Assembly: GCF_016908875.1 (NCBI RefSeq)
Contig: NZ_JAFBES010000006.1
Location: forward strand, 170,159 to 234,158
Direction: 5' to 3'
Origin: Bacillus ectoiniformans
GTDB lineage: Bacteria > Bacillota > Bacilli > Bacillales > Domibacillaceae
Length of the DNA: 64,000 bases
Below the pieces are notes generated by a model. It worked only from the letters and a program-made list of their open reading frames with translations. It was not told the origin of the DNA and made no database searches. This document shows positions 1-8,347 of this stretch, piece by piece. Numbering within the stretch: position 1 is the first letter of the stretch; every line of letters starts with the position of its first letter. A program made the position numbers and the translations under genes.

Positions 1-120
1 GCCTCCGTTGATCACTACCTCCCCTTCAATTAATTCTCCCGGTTTCACTTCAGACTTAGGTATAATCGTGTCTACTTTCACACTGCCAATTCCGATACTT
101 GATAAAAAATCCTTCCACAT
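1..120 (-). CDS. spo0M: Sporulation-control protein Spo0M, N-terminal part (cut by window edge)
   Basis: Only the first 40 codons are present; the gene runs off the left edge. The translation begins MWKDFLSSIGIGSVKVDT and continues through a P-G-E-L-I-E-G-E-V beta strand, which matches the start of the arrestin-like Spo0M fold (a basic/hydrophobic first helix, then G-x-G-S-x-K-V-D-T). In B. subtilis Spo0M influences entry into sporulation and cell morphology. The start was chosen because GGAAGG lies nine bases upstream; an in-frame ATG three codons earlier would sit directly on that site. A possible sigma-H promoter lies at 160-191. The family call is fairly sure; function in this organism is inferred. 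Confidence 0.8.
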   Translation of the reverse strand, partial: MWKDFLSSIGIGSVKVDTIIPKSEVKPGELIEGEVVINGG

Positions 121-159
121 ATAAGTCATCCTTCCAGTCGCAATCTAATGTTATGTTTT

Positions 160-191
160 CCATTCCCTTCATTTTTACTAATTAATCTTTC
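160..191 (-). promoter_or_regulatory. Candidate sigma-H promoter of spo0M
   Basis: On the minus strand GAAAGATTA (183-191) and AGGGAATGG (160-168) are 14 bases apart. They resemble the sigma-H -35 (RWAGGAWWT) and -10 (RNNGAATWW) consensus. B. subtilis spo0M is known to be sigma-H dependent. The -35 match is imperfect, so this is only a candidate. Confidence 0.35.
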
Positions 192-264
192 TTTTTGACC
201 CTATTTTAACTGCAATTAAAAAAATTATATCTTGAATTTTGCACATATTGTATTTAAAAAATAA

Positions 265-294
265 GCTGTTTCATAAGTGTTCTTATGAAACAGC
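265..294 (-). terminator. Intrinsic terminator of the YdjM-like gene
   Basis: A perfect 13-bp stem (265-277 with 282-294) with a 4-base loop is followed on the minus strand by TTATTTTTT. It starts four bases past the stop codon of the upstream gene. Confidence 0.85.
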
Positions 295-298
295 GATT

Positions 299-928
299 TT
301 AAAATTCTTTTTGAAAGAAAGGCAAGAACCATTTAACCCCTCTTTTATTGACAGGCCACACTTTCATGTCGGCAACTAAGTGACTGGCATATCCAGCAAC
401 CGCCGTAATAAAGCTTCCTTCTAAGTGAACGGATTGTTCAAAGTGCCATCCAATGAAACCAAAACAGGCCACTCCGATGATCGAATGGGTTAACGTTCTG
501 TGTGATAAAAAGGATGAAACCGCTATAAATACACTCAGAAGCATGACCCATACCACATTCGTCTGCCAGCCGATATAAAAGAGAAACACACCTGTTAAGA
601 AAAGCATCGTTCTTTGTTTGATAAATAAACGCGGCAGCAATAGTAAACAAAGTCCAATGGCAATTCCAGCAGACTGCATAAATCCGCTCTTTTCTAAATA
701 GCTGTAAATACTTAATAAAATGCCTGCTGCTGAAAAAAAGGTAATCAGCCACTTTTTAGATACTGTAATTCGATTGGAGAGCTTACCGTTAACATCTAAG
801 TCTGGCGCTAAGCCAGAAAGCGCTCCGAGCCCCACTAACGATACAGTTGAAAATGGATCGGTATGTAAATAAACAGCAGCCCCAAGCCCTGCAGCTGCTC
901 CGATCGTTAAATGGGACGATCCCTTCAT
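299..928 (-). CDS. YdjM-like membrane-bound metal-dependent hydrolase
   Basis: A 209-residue polytopic membrane protein. It starts MKGSSHLTIGAAAG, has D-L-D in the first loop (APDLDVNGKLSNR), and later H-R-T-L-T-H-S and Y-A-S-H-L-V-A-D-M. These histidine/aspartate motifs define the YdjM/LexA-binding inner-membrane hydrolase family (DUF457), whose members are predicted metal-dependent lipid hydrolases; in vivo roles are poorly known. Start choice: GGAAGG lies six bases before the ATG at 928, so the longer open frame upstream is not used. A TATAAT hexamer lies just upstream (~970). It is a single-gene unit ending at the terminator at 265-294. Confidence 0.75.
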   Translation of the reverse strand: MKGSSHLTIGAAAGLGAAVYLHTDPFSTVSLVGLGALSGLAPDLDVNGKLSNRITVSKKWLITFFSAAGILLSIYSYLEKSGFMQSAGIAIGLCLLLLPRLFIKQRTMLFLTGVFLFYIGWQTNVVWVMLLSVFIAVSSFLSHRTLTHSIIGVACFGFIGWHFEQSVHLEGSFITAVAGYASHLVADMKVWPVNKRGVKWFLPFFQKEF

Positions 929-993
929 TGTCATCCTTCCTTTCTTATCAACTTTTACCATTATAACAAACAAGCGTTCTTATTACACACAAA

Positions 994-1067
994 AAAAGAG
1001 CATTTACCTCGTCTCCCCCATAGTCCAGCTAACAAGACATAGAATGGAGACAAAGAAATGCTCTTTT
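994..1067 (-). terminator. Multi-tier hairpin terminator behind the EamA gene
   Basis: The outer stem is 12 bp (994-1005 with 1056-1067). An inner GTCTCC/GGAGAC stem (1011-1016 with 1046-1051) and a further small stem lie inside it. On the minus strand the outer stem ends in a run of seven U. The left arm begins inside the stop codon of the EamA gene. It is larger and more structured than an ordinary terminator. Confidence 0.75.
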
Positions 1068-1989
1068 AAGATTTTTCAGAAATTTCTAAAGAAGCGCTTG
1101 CTGCTTGGGGAGATTTGGTCGATAGATAAACTCCTAAAACAACAAATATACCACCCGCTGCCTGGTACCAAGCCAAATGCTCTCCGACAAAAATCATGGC
1201 AAAAATAGAAGCAAACAAAGGAATAAAATTAAGGAAAATTCCTGCCTTATTCGGGCCAATTTCGGCTACCGCTTTATTCCAAGAAGTAAAAGCAACGACA
1301 GAGGCAAAAATGCCGACATAGCCGATTGCGCCAATAGATGAAATAGACCAGTGAATGTCTTCGCCATAAACAAACAATTCCCCTAAAGACAAAGGAAGCA
1401 AAAAGCAAATTCCAATCAGCATGGCTGCCCATAATACACTATAGCCTGGCAGCTGCTTAGAATAATTCTTTACTAGAATTGAATAAACACTCCATAAAAC
1501 CACAGCGGCCACGACCATTAAATCGCCTGCATTAAAGGCAAGTGAAGTTAATATCGTCCATGATCCTTGCGTTAAAATGAAGAATACTCCACAAATAGAA
1601 ATAATCGCGCCGATCAGCTGATTTTGATGAAGCTCTTCTTTTAAAAATAGAAATGAGAGCATAAAAATAATGATTGGGGTAGATGAATTGACAAGCGACG
1701 CATTGATAGAAGTCGTATAATGCAAGGCAATGTATACAAGTGTGTTAAAGCCTGCAACACCCGTTGCGGCCATCACAAATACAATCTTCCAATGTTTTTT
1801 TACTAGCGGCCAATCCGCTTTCAGCCTTTTTCGGACAAAGGGGTAAAAAAACACAAAGGCTGTGCACCACCTTAATAAGGATAAAGTGACTGGAGGAATA
1901 TCAGAGGCCACCGCTCGTCCAACAACAAAATTCCCGCCCCAAATAATTGTTGCCAATATTAACAGTACATATGGAGATTTTGCATTCAA
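1066..1989 (-). CDS. EamA/DMT-superfamily permease
   Basis: A 307-residue inner-membrane protein with about ten hydrophobic segments arranged as two repeated five-helix halves, the drug/metabolite transporter (EamA) fold. The start MNAKSPYVLLILATIIWGGNF carries the usual W-G-x-N-F motif of the first helix, and the second half has the matching L-W-S-V-Y motif (residues ~160). Substrate cannot be told from sequence; family members export amino acids, metabolites or drugs. An AAGAGGTGA site lies ten bases before the ATG. The gene is monocistronic and ends in the elaborate hairpin at 994-1067. Confidence 0.85.
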   Translation of the reverse strand: MNAKSPYVLLILATIIWGGNFVVGRAVASDIPPVTLSLLRWCTAFVFFYPFVRKRLKADWPLVKKHWKIVFVMAATGVAGFNTLVYIALHYTTSINASLVNSSTPIIIFMLSFLFLKEELHQNQLIGAIISICGVFFILTQGSWTILTSLAFNAGDLMVVAAVVLWSVYSILVKNYSKQLPGYSVLWAAMLIGICFLLPLSLGELFVYGEDIHWSISSIGAIGYVGIFASVVAFTSWNKAVAEIGPNKAGIFLNFIPLFASIFAMIFVGEHLAWYQAAGGIFVVLGVYLSTKSPQAASASLEISEKS

Positions 1990-2059
1990 ATTAACTTCAC
2001 CTCTTACTAACCCATTTCTCTGTAATTATGTAGAAAATCGTTCCAGAAGTAATATATGA

Positions 2060-2081
2060 AAACCCGCTAATCAGCGGGTTT
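2060..2081 (-). terminator. Hairpin terminator behind the 102-residue PH-like gene
   Basis: A 9-bp stem (2060-2068 with 2073-2081) with a 4-base loop begins just after the stop codon at 2085. The minus-strand U tract is short (TTTTCATATATT). Confidence 0.65.
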
Positions 2082-2084
2082 AAA

Positions 2085-2393
2085 TTACTTTTGTTCAATG
2101 ACTTGCAAGAGCCAGTCTTGAACAGATTCTATATATATAGCTGGAATATCCATCTCAGCGAGCACCGTGCCTTGGCCAATAATCTTTAACACTGGCACTA
2201 TAGCAGGTTTTTTAGGATTCATAGAATAAACAACTGTATCAATATGTTTGATTGGTATGCGTACATTCGTGATTAGGCCTTTACTGACTAAATAATTATT
2301 CTCGGCCTTAATGCAGTTCTTCTTCCACAGATACTCTTGATCTGTCACTGTACAATCCAATTCAAATGATTCGTTATCCGTTACGATCGCCAT
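2085..2393 (-). CDS. Small cytosolic PH-like protein of unknown function
   Basis: 102 residues, no signal peptide or membrane segment. I do not recognise a named family. The middle (residues ~32-60: Y-L-V-S-K-G-L-I-T-N-V-R-I-P-I-K-H-I-D-T-V-V) looks like the strand-turn-strand of bacterial PH-like domains, and the C-terminus forms an amphipathic helix ending in E-Q-K. The same R-I-P-x-x-x-I-x-x-V pattern occurs in the 123-residue protein at 3904-4275, on the other side of the aminotransferase gene. AAAGGGG precedes the ATG by eight bases. Real gene, function unknown. Confidence 0.6.
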   Translation of the reverse strand: MAIVTDNESFELDCTVTDQEYLWKKNCIKAENNYLVSKGLITNVRIPIKHIDTVVYSMNPKKPAIVPVLKIIGQGTVLAEMDIPAIYIESVQDWLLQVIEQK

Positions 2394-2483
2394 GCTTAAG
2401 ACCCCTTTTTTTATGATAGAACTTTGACTTTTACTAAGGTATCAGCTTCAATCGATTTTGTAAACAAAAAGATGATTAAAATA

Positions 2484-2543
2484 CAAAGCCCCTCCATTAT
2501 CGGTCGATACTTTCGGTTAAACCACTCGATAATGTAAGGGACT
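2484..2543 (-). terminator. Long imperfect hairpin behind the aminotransferase gene
   Basis: Imperfect 16-bp arms (2484-2502 with 2525-2543, core CATTATCG/CGATAATG) enclose a 22-base loop with its own GGTT/AACC pairing. It follows the stop codon at 2556 and precedes a T-rich minus-strand stretch. It may also contain an operator (TATCGGTCGATA, see findings). Confidence 0.6.
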
Positions 2544-2555
2544 TGTAAATTCTAA

Positions 2556-3734
2556 TTATACATTGATCAGTTGACTTGCTGCTTTCATGGCAGCGCCTTC
2601 TTCAAATGCAAACCCTTCTTCTCTAAGAACATCTTCTAGAGCTGCCAGCATATACGTCACATTTTCCTGGCGAGCGTTATAGCCCATCAAACCGATACGC
2701 CAAATTTTCCCTTTCAGATCTCCTAAACCTCCGCCAATCTCTAAGTTATACTTTTTCAATAATTGGCTGCGCACTTTTCCATCGTCAACCCCTTCAGGAA
2801 GGACAACTGATGTAAGCTGAGATAAGCGATACTGTTCTTCAACTAACAGTTTTAGACCCATTGCTTCCAATCCCGCATGCAAAGCATCACCATATGATTT
2901 ATGGCGAGCATACACATTCTCAAGACCTTCATTGACAATCAGGCGCAAAGACTCTCTTAAAGCATAGAGCATAGAAATCGGTGCTGTGTGGTGGTAAAAG
3001 CGTTCGCTGTCTTCACTCCAGTAAGCTTGGATCATGGAAAGATCCAGATACCAGCTTTGCACCTTTTGTTTACGGCGAGACATTACTTCCATCGCCCGGC
3101 TTCCCAGTGTAACCGGCGCAAGCCCTGGGGGAGCACTTAAACATTTTTGTGTGCCGCTGTATGCTGCATCGACTCCCATTTTATCAATCTCTGTCGGACA
3201 GCCTCCAAGGCTTGTGACCATATCACAGACCAATAGAGCATCATGCTCATGAACGATGCGGCTAATGTCTTCTAGCGGCTGCCGTACGCCTGTCGACGTC
3301 TCCGCATGAACCAATGCTACAAGCTTAATATCCGTATTTTCTTTTAAGGTCTGTTCAATGTCTTCAGGTTTGATAATACTGCCCCAAGGAGCTGTTACTT
3401 CAATGACTTCTGCCCCGCAGCGTTCAGCGACATCAACCATTCTTTGGCCGAATAATCCATTAACTCCTACGATCACCTTGTCTCCCGGCTCTAATAAATT
3501 AACAAAAACCGTCTCCATCCCCGCGCTGCCGGTGCCGGACATGGCCATTGTCGCTTTATTTTCAGTTTGATAGACTTGGCGAAGCAAATCCATCGTTTCG
3601 TCCATTATTTTTAGAAAGTGAGGATCTAAATGTCCTACTAATGGAGTTGCCATGGATTTTAACACATGAGGATGAACGTCACTTGGTCCTGGTCCCATTA
3701 AAATTCTTTTAGGCGGCATTAATTCGTTAATCAT
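2556..3734 (-). CDS. Class V PLP aminotransferase (alanine/serine-glyoxylate type)
   Basis: 392 residues, full length for fold-type I class V aminotransferases of the alanine-glyoxylate/serine-pyruvate/PucG group. Visible motifs: M-G-P-G-P-S near the N-terminus (12-18), S-G-T-G-S-A-G (65-72), a cofactor-binding aspartate in V-C-D-M-V-T-S (~171), and S-G-T-Q-K-C-L with the Schiff-base lysine at K197. It transfers an amino group to glyoxylate or pyruvate in the cytosol. Whether the donor is alanine, serine or ureidoglycine (as in B. subtilis PucG) cannot be decided; no purine-degradation genes are adjacent. A strong AAAGGAGG lies nine bases before the ATG. It stands between two PH-like genes but appears independently transcribed. 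Confidence 0.85.
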   Translation of the reverse strand: MINELMPPKRILMGPGPSDVHPHVLKSMATPLVGHLDPHFLKIMDETMDLLRQVYQTENKATMAMSGTGSAGMETVFVNLLEPGDKVIVGVNGLFGQRMVDVAERCGAEVIEVTAPWGSIIKPEDIEQTLKENTDIKLVALVHAETSTGVRQPLEDISRIVHEHDALLVCDMVTSLGGCPTEIDKMGVDAAYSGTQKCLSAPPGLAPVTLGSRAMEVMSRRKQKVQSWYLDLSMIQAYWSEDSERFYHHTAPISMLYALRESLRLIVNEGLENVYARHKSYGDALHAGLEAMGLKLLVEEQYRLSQLTSVVLPEGVDDGKVRSQLLKKYNLEIGGGLGDLKGKIWRIGLMGYNARQENVTYMLAALEDVLREEGFAFEEGAAMKAASQLINV

Positions 3735-3870
3735 ATGTATATTCCTCCTTTTCCGCTATTATATCATGTATATGGAAGGGAATGACAAGCGATAAATTTT
3801 ATAATTCAGACTTTTATCAGGAAAGGAGAAGGAGTTGAGGAAGCAGTTATAACTAACAATACACATAAAA

Positions 3871-3892
3871 AAAACGAGGAGGGCCTCGTTTT
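3871..3892 (-). terminator. Intrinsic terminator behind the 123-residue PH-like gene
   Basis: A 9-bp stem AAAACGAGG/CCTCGTTTT with a 4-base loop is followed on the minus strand by eight U. It lies just after the stop codon at 3904. Confidence 0.9.
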
Positions 3893-3903
3893 CAAAAATA
3901 GAA

Positions 3904-4275
3904 TTATATCGCTTTCGCTTTTGTTTTTGTTTTAGCTCTTGCTTTTATATGAACACGGGGATTTTGTTCTTTTAAACTTTTGATCAATCTCTTCGTATTT
4001 TTCATGACGAAAAGGTACGATACGTTTGACCTTGTAAAAACTGCGATATGCTTCTGTTTTCCAACGATTTTCTCGGCTGTCTGTTTCAAAGTTGATTGTC
4101 TCACGATTTGGTCCATCTCTACGACTTCGACAATATCGGACATAGGAATTCTCGTCTCGCTGAATCCAGTATTGACGACTAAGAATCCATGATCTATTGA
4201 ATATCCAGAATAATGTTTTCTAATCAAATAAACGGATAGGGCTGCGGCTGCGATCGCAAGTAAAAACAGCTCCAT
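3904..4275 (-). CDS. Membrane-anchored PH-like protein of unknown function
   Basis: 123 residues. An N-terminal hydrophobic helix (residues 2-18) is followed by R-K-H-Y, so the protein should be anchored with its body in the cytosol. Residues ~25-100 read like a bacterial PH domain: a short I-D-H-G-F-L-V-V strand, R-I-P-M-S-D-I-V-E-V-V, and a C-terminal helix K-N-T-K-R-L-I-K-S-L. The last 15 residues are very basic (repeats of K-A/K-T). GGAGG lies seven bases before the ATG. Function unknown; such domains often bind lipid or protein at the membrane. Confidence 0.65.
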   Translation of the reverse strand: MELFLLAIAAAALSVYLIRKHYSGYSIDHGFLVVNTGFSETRIPMSDIVEVVEMDQIVRQSTLKQTAEKIVGKQKHIAVFTRSNVSYLFVMKNTKRLIKSLKEQNPRVHIKARAKTKTKAKAI

Positions 4276-4444
4276 GGGTACACCTCCTGCTGCTATATTT
4301 TTTACTTTGCAGTTAAATTTTATTTAGTCTGCTCCCTATTACTCTACCCGTTTTTTTGGTTTTTAGCCGCTTAAATTTAACGATATTTATTAAAGTTTTT
4401 TGTCTGTTATTTGATCATTTTTAATTGTAAAAATATAAAGCGCT

Positions 4445-5416
4445 TTATTCAGCCTTTTGGCTTTGTTTAATCTTTTCTCCTGCGGCTTTCCCCGATAAAA
4501 AAGCACTTTCAACTCGAGAACCGCCTTGGTCGTCAGGAAATAAAAACGCATCACCTGAGACGAATAAGCTGTCATCGTCTCCAATTGTTAAAAATGGCTG
4601 TCTATACAAATGTTTCGCTTCTGAGTACTTCCACCTTTTCAGCTGAACGGATTGAATATCAGCTCTGTCTATTGAAGATTCCGTCTTCTTAATTATTTGT
4701 TCAACTATTTCTTCATCATCCTCGTTAAAGTGCTGATTCGACCATTCCGCCGTCATGTATACCGTTAGGATCGGTTTATCCGACATCCCTTTCGTCATGT
4801 GATTGACCATTCGATCTACACCGCCTGCAAGATTCTCTTTCAGAAAACCTGTTTCATTCCACTTCGGAGAATGTTTCATTTCTGCCAGTAAGACAAGGCA
4901 AGTATGGAACTTTATATCGTCTAAACGTTTAAAGCCCTGTAAATTTTCAAGCTCGCTATTTTTTAAAAGATCTGCACTTTGCGGAGCCGGCGCTGTTAAG
5001 ATGACCGCCTTTGCTTTAATGCCTATAGGCTGTATCAGCCATCCCTCTTCTATCGACTCAAGAGCGGTCACTTGCGTATTTAACTTTATATCCATTCCTT
5101 TAGATAGCTGTTTAGCTAAATGATTCATGCCTTCAATAGCCATGTATCTCGGATGGTCTTCTCCGAACCATTTCTTGACCCAGCCCTTTTCAAGCCACTC
5201 ATCCACTTTTTCCTGCAGTCTTTCTGAACGGACAGTAAAAAACTGCGCGCCATGGTCCGCTTTCCCGCTGCCGATTCTTCTTGTCGCGAGCCTGCCGCCT
5301 ACACTTCTGCCTTTATCAATGAGTAATACACGCTTTTTAGCCTCTATCAGTTCTTCTGCTGCTGAAATCCCCGCTAATCCCGCCCCAATAATCACTGCAT
5401 CATATAGTGTTTCCAT
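4445..5416 (-). CDS. FAD-dependent oxidoreductase (renalase-like amine oxidase family)
   Basis: About 323 residues. The N-terminus has the dinucleotide-binding motif (AVIIGAGLAGISAAEEL) ending with the acidic residue region L-I-D-K, then S-V-G-G-R-L-A-T-R-R and D-H-G-A-Q-F-F, the signature of renalase-like and amine-oxidase-like flavoproteins. The C-terminus carries the second FAD motif L-F-V-S-G-D-A-F. It is cytosolic; the substrate is unknown, although bacterial renalases oxidise isomeric dihydro-NAD(P). The second of two adjacent ATG codons (5416) is preferred because AGGAG lies seven bases upstream; 5419 remains possible. No terminator is evident downstream. Confidence 0.75.
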   Translation of the reverse strand: METLYDAVIIGAGLAGISAAEELIEAKKRVLLIDKGRSVGGRLATRRIGSGKADHGAQFFTVRSERLQEKVDEWLEKGWVKKWFGEDHPRYMAIEGMNHLAKQLSKGMDIKLNTQVTALESIEEGWLIQPIGIKAKAVILTAPAPQSADLLKNSELENLQGFKRLDDIKFHTCLVLLAEMKHSPKWNETGFLKENLAGGVDRMVNHMTKGMSDKPILTVYMTAEWSNQHFNEDDEEIVEQIIKKTESSIDRADIQSVQLKRWKYSEAKHLYRQPFLTIGDDDSLFVSGDAFLFPDDQGGSRVESAFLSGKAAGEKIKQSQKAE

Positions 5417-5580
5417 CATCCCACTCCTATTTACCGTTTATTTAAACCATATGCGTTCAGTCACTCTTTGACAACTGTGGATAGGCTCGAAACATGTTTA
5501 AGGCATGTGAAAAAAGTGAATAAATGTTAAGAGGGTGAGCATAAAAATGTAGATGCAGTCGTTCTCTAAGGAGGATGAAT

Positions 5581-5721
5581 ATGGAGAATAAAGAAATGAA
5601 TAAATTACTGTTGCGTTTGAACCAGCTAGAAGAAAAGGTGCTGGAGTTAGACGATAAACTTCAAAAAACGCAGCATGACTTAAAAGAAATGAAAAAGGAA
5701 AACCTTAAATTAATGAAGTAA
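5581..5721 (+). CDS. 46-residue coiled-coil peptide
   Basis: A small gene with an excellent start: AAGGAGG six bases before the ATG, ending right before a strong terminator. The product is nearly all charged heptads (L-L-L-R-L-N-Q-L-E-E-K-V-L-E-L, then D-D-K-L-Q-K-T), with leucines at coiled-coil spacing over residues 8-45. It resembles SlyX-like or other small coiled-coil proteins in character only; I do not recognise a named family. It has its own intergenic space and is divergent from the FAD oxidoreductase. Function unknown. Confidence 0.75.
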   Translation: MENKEMNKLLLRLNQLEEKVLELDDKLQKTQHDLKEMKKENLKLMK

Positions 5722-5760
5722 TACAAAAGCCGGGGATTGGATATTCCCCGGCTTTTGTAT
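5721..5760. terminator. Bidirectional terminator between the coiled-coil gene and cstA
   Basis: A perfect 16-bp stem (5721-5736 with 5745-5760) flanked by A and T runs. It serves the plus-strand small gene and, read on the other strand, the end of cstA at 5764. Confidence 0.9.
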
Positions 5761-5763
5761 GGT

Positions 5764-7377
5764 TTATGCTTTAATAGATGAATCCTCTTTTGCAGTTGTC
5801 AGTGAACGCCATGCTTCTATTACTAATACAATGCATAGAACGAAAAGAATAAAAGAAGCACCTGCCAAGAAGTAATTGCCTCCTGCAAAGTTCTTCTGCA
5901 TAAGCACAAGCAATGCCGATAACGTGACTATGAACATGAAGACCATCGGAACAATGGTAAACCAGGCTTTGACTCCTGTTTTAATCAACCATACACTTAC
6001 CGCGAGCAAGGCGATTGCGCCAAGCATTTGATTGGCTGAACCGAACAGCGGCCAAACTGAGCTCCATGTACCTGATAAAGCTAGCGCGCCAGCACCGGTC
6101 ACTATAGTGACAGTAGCAACATGATTATTAGAAAATACCTCTGAACGGTTCTCTGCAAATTCTTGAACCGCATACTTCCCTAGTCTAGTTGCTGAATCTA
6201 AAGTGGTCATTAAAAATGCAGAAGCTGTGAGTGCTGTGAAAGTAACAGCAGTTACCTCCGGAATCCCCCAGTGAGACATAAAGAATCCAACACCCGCAGA
6301 GAATGTGCCAATCGGTCCGCCCAGTTCAGTCATACGTGCCGCAAATTCAGCTTGTGATAAATAAGCAACCGCACCGATCGCGATAATGGCCAGGAAGCCT
6401 TCTAACAGCATGCCTCCGTATGTGATAAAGCGGCCATTCTTTTCATTGTCTAACTGCTTTGCTGTTGTTCCGGACGATACAAGAGAATGGAACCCTGATA
6501 CGGCACCGCAAGCGATCGTAATAAAAAGTATAGGGAACATAAATCCTAGCGTTTCATTGTGAAATCCAGTATAACCAGCCATTTTAATGACAGGATTAGC
6601 TAATATGATACCTAAAGCTGCTCCGGCAATCATGCCGTAAAGTAAAAATGAATTTAAATAATCCCGAGGCTGCAAAAGCATCCAGACAGGCATAACCGAT
6701 GCCAGGTAGGCATATAATAATAGAATTGCTACCCACGCCCCGCCGCTCAGCTGAAGAGGAAATTGAATACCCATCCAAATACTAAAGACCATGGCAGCAA
6801 CGCCAATCACACTGGCAAGTACAAAATTCATTCGAAGCTGGTTGACTAAGAATCCAAACACCATCGCAATGCCGATAAATAGAACAGAAGCAGTAGCGGC
6901 TTCTGGAACTGCGACAAATGTATCCCTTACCAAGATGACAAACACGCCTACTATAAGCATAAGTGTCGCAATTGAAAAGGCTAAAAATAACGTTTGTCCG
7001 CGTTTGCCCATATATTCTTTGATAATTGTTCCTACAGATTGTGCACGGTGGCGAATCGAAGCTTGAAGCGAAGCATAGTCATGTACGCCTCCAATAAAGA
7101 TGCTCCCGATGATGATCCAAATGACAGCCGGAATCCATCCGAATACCACCGCTGTGATCGGACCAACAATCGGACCTCCCCCTGCGATTGTCGCGAAATG
7201 ATGCCCTAGTAAAACCGGCTTTTTAGCAGATACATAATCCACGCCATCAGCCATCGTAACGGCTGGCGTCGGCCGGTTAGGGTCTACCCCGAGCTTCCTA
7301 TCTAAAAATTTTCCATACGTAAAATAAGCAATGATAAATATAATACCGGCTATAGCTAATAATGTTAATAAGCTCAT
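5764..7377 (-). CDS. cstA: CstA-family carbon-starvation / pyruvate-peptide transporter
   Basis: 537 residues with many hydrophobic helices across the whole length. Signature segments of CstA are present: G-H-H-F-A-T-I-A-G-G-G-P-I-V-G-P (residues 58-73), then G-G-V-H-D-Y-A-S-L, and S-G-F-H-S-L-V-S-S-G-T-T-A-K-Q-L in the middle. CstA proteins take up pyruvate or peptides during carbon limitation. It is shorter than the ~700-residue enterobacterial form and matches the short bacterial class. AGGA lies six bases before the ATG. No LytTR-type regulator is adjacent. A perfect 14-base palindrome at 7430-7443 upstream may be an operator. Confidence 0.9.
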   Translation of the reverse strand: MSLLTLLAIAGIIFIIAYFTYGKFLDRKLGVDPNRPTPAVTMADGVDYVSAKKPVLLGHHFATIAGGGPIVGPITAVVFGWIPAVIWIIIGSIFIGGVHDYASLQASIRHRAQSVGTIIKEYMGKRGQTLFLAFSIATLMLIVGVFVILVRDTFVAVPEAATASVLFIGIAMVFGFLVNQLRMNFVLASVIGVAAMVFSIWMGIQFPLQLSGGAWVAILLLYAYLASVMPVWMLLQPRDYLNSFLLYGMIAGAALGIILANPVIKMAGYTGFHNETLGFMFPILFITIACGAVSGFHSLVSSGTTAKQLDNEKNGRFITYGGMLLEGFLAIIAIGAVAYLSQAEFAARMTELGGPIGTFSAGVGFFMSHWGIPEVTAVTFTALTASAFLMTTLDSATRLGKYAVQEFAENRSEVFSNNHVATVTIVTGAGALALSGTWSSVWPLFGSANQMLGAIALLAVSVWLIKTGVKAWFTIVPMVFMFIVTLSALLVLMQKNFAGGNYFLAGASFILFVLCIVLVIEAWRSLTTAKEDSSIKA

Positions 7378-7429
7378 TGACTTTCCTGCGCCGATAGCAA
7401 CGGATATTTTTCACTTATAGCGCGCACCT

Positions 7430-7443
7430 ATCTGTAAACAGAT
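7430..7443. promoter_or_regulatory. Palindromic candidate operator upstream of cstA
   Basis: ATCTGTAAACAGAT is a perfect 14-base inverted repeat, 53 bases before the cstA start. It does not fit the CcpA cre consensus well. The binding protein is unknown. Confidence 0.35.
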
Positions 7444-7585
7444 GCCGCATATTTGAAATCCTGTCACTTTTTTAGACGGTTCGCAGGAATTCACCTCTTT
7501 TCTCAATAAATTATTGTGCCATCATATTTTTTTGATTTTTCAGTTTTTTATAATTGCAGCTAGTTTTCATTTTTGTTAAAAAAGG

Positions 7586-8116
7586 CTAGGTAGCGCCCCC
7601 TTCAATAAATGTTTGTACTGGTTCGATAAATGGTTTGCCTTTTTTATGAATGTGGATGTTTCGTTTCGGTACTTCAAGGATAGATAGATACATTTCTGCC
7701 CAGCCATGCATGCCATATTTTAAAAATTTGACCTTCCTGAATTTGGATACCCATTGAATCGTCTCTTTATCAACTGGCTGATCCGTAATGATGATTGCTG
7801 TAAACACCGTTGACATATGCTCTTGATGCTCCGGCAAAAACTCTTTCATCGAGACTTGCATATCCTCGATCATTTGATGAACGAAAGACATGCTGATCGG
7901 CTGATCGGGGGCTGCAGCAAAAATAATTTGCTGGTTTTCGACACCCCACACTTTCACTTTTTTAGTGAACATATAACGCTCATCTCTGCGTTTATACACA
8001 GCTGAAAAGGCAAGCGGTGTTCGGCCAATCGTTTCATTTCGTTCCACATCAAAAAAAGGCACATATAAATTGCAAAGATCATGAACAAACTTTTTTACTG
8101 CTTCTTTTTGCATCAT
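7586..8116 (-). CDS. Conserved-looking cytosolic protein of unknown function
   Basis: About 176 residues, soluble, no signal peptide. I do not recognise the family. It begins M-M-Q-K-E-A-V-K-K-F-V-H-D-L-C-N and has an alternating strand/helix pattern with a central V-F-T-A-I-I-I-T-D-Q-P-V stretch, suggesting an alpha/beta fold, and ends in a basic K-R-N-I-H-I-H-K-K-G-K segment. The start at 8116 was chosen because GAGGGG lies six bases upstream; the open frame runs nine codons further but without a well-spaced ribosome site. It lies between cstA and the cold-shock gene and shares no operon with them. Confidence 0.6.
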   Translation of the reverse strand: MMQKEAVKKFVHDLCNLYVPFFDVERNETIGRTPLAFSAVYKRRDERYMFTKKVKVWGVENQQIIFAAAPDQPISMSFVHQMIEDMQVSMKEFLPEHQEHMSTVFTAIIITDQPVDKETIQWVSKFRKVKFLKYGMHGWAEMYLSILEVPKRNIHIHKKGKPFIEPVQTFIEGGAT

Positions 8117-8347
8117 TACATACCCCTCATCCGTACTTTCCATTTTTCATTACAGTTGTCTCTCCTGCCGAAGAAACTGCCTGTATGAGCCACACCTCCT
8201 ATTTTTTAAATTATCTGATAAATAAGATTATTTTCATTATATTAAAAAATCTTTTAAAAATACAGAATTTTTTTATTATTTTTCACATGTTTAGCTTTAA
8301 TTTAAAAAGATCGTAAGCAACCGCTTGAAAAATCAGCTGGAACATAA

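Noticed and set aside
438..752. 104-codon frame inside the YdjM-like gene
   Set aside because: Shadow of the real gene; cysteine-, tryptophan- and tyrosine-rich translation without family features.
4390..4584. 64-codon minus-strand frame overlapping the FAD oxidoreductase end
   Set aside because: It overlaps a much better gene on the same strand in another frame and has no ribosome site.
7378..7585. T-box or other amino-acid riboswitch before cstA
   Set aside because: No T-box sequence or specifier-loop structure; only a short palindrome is present.
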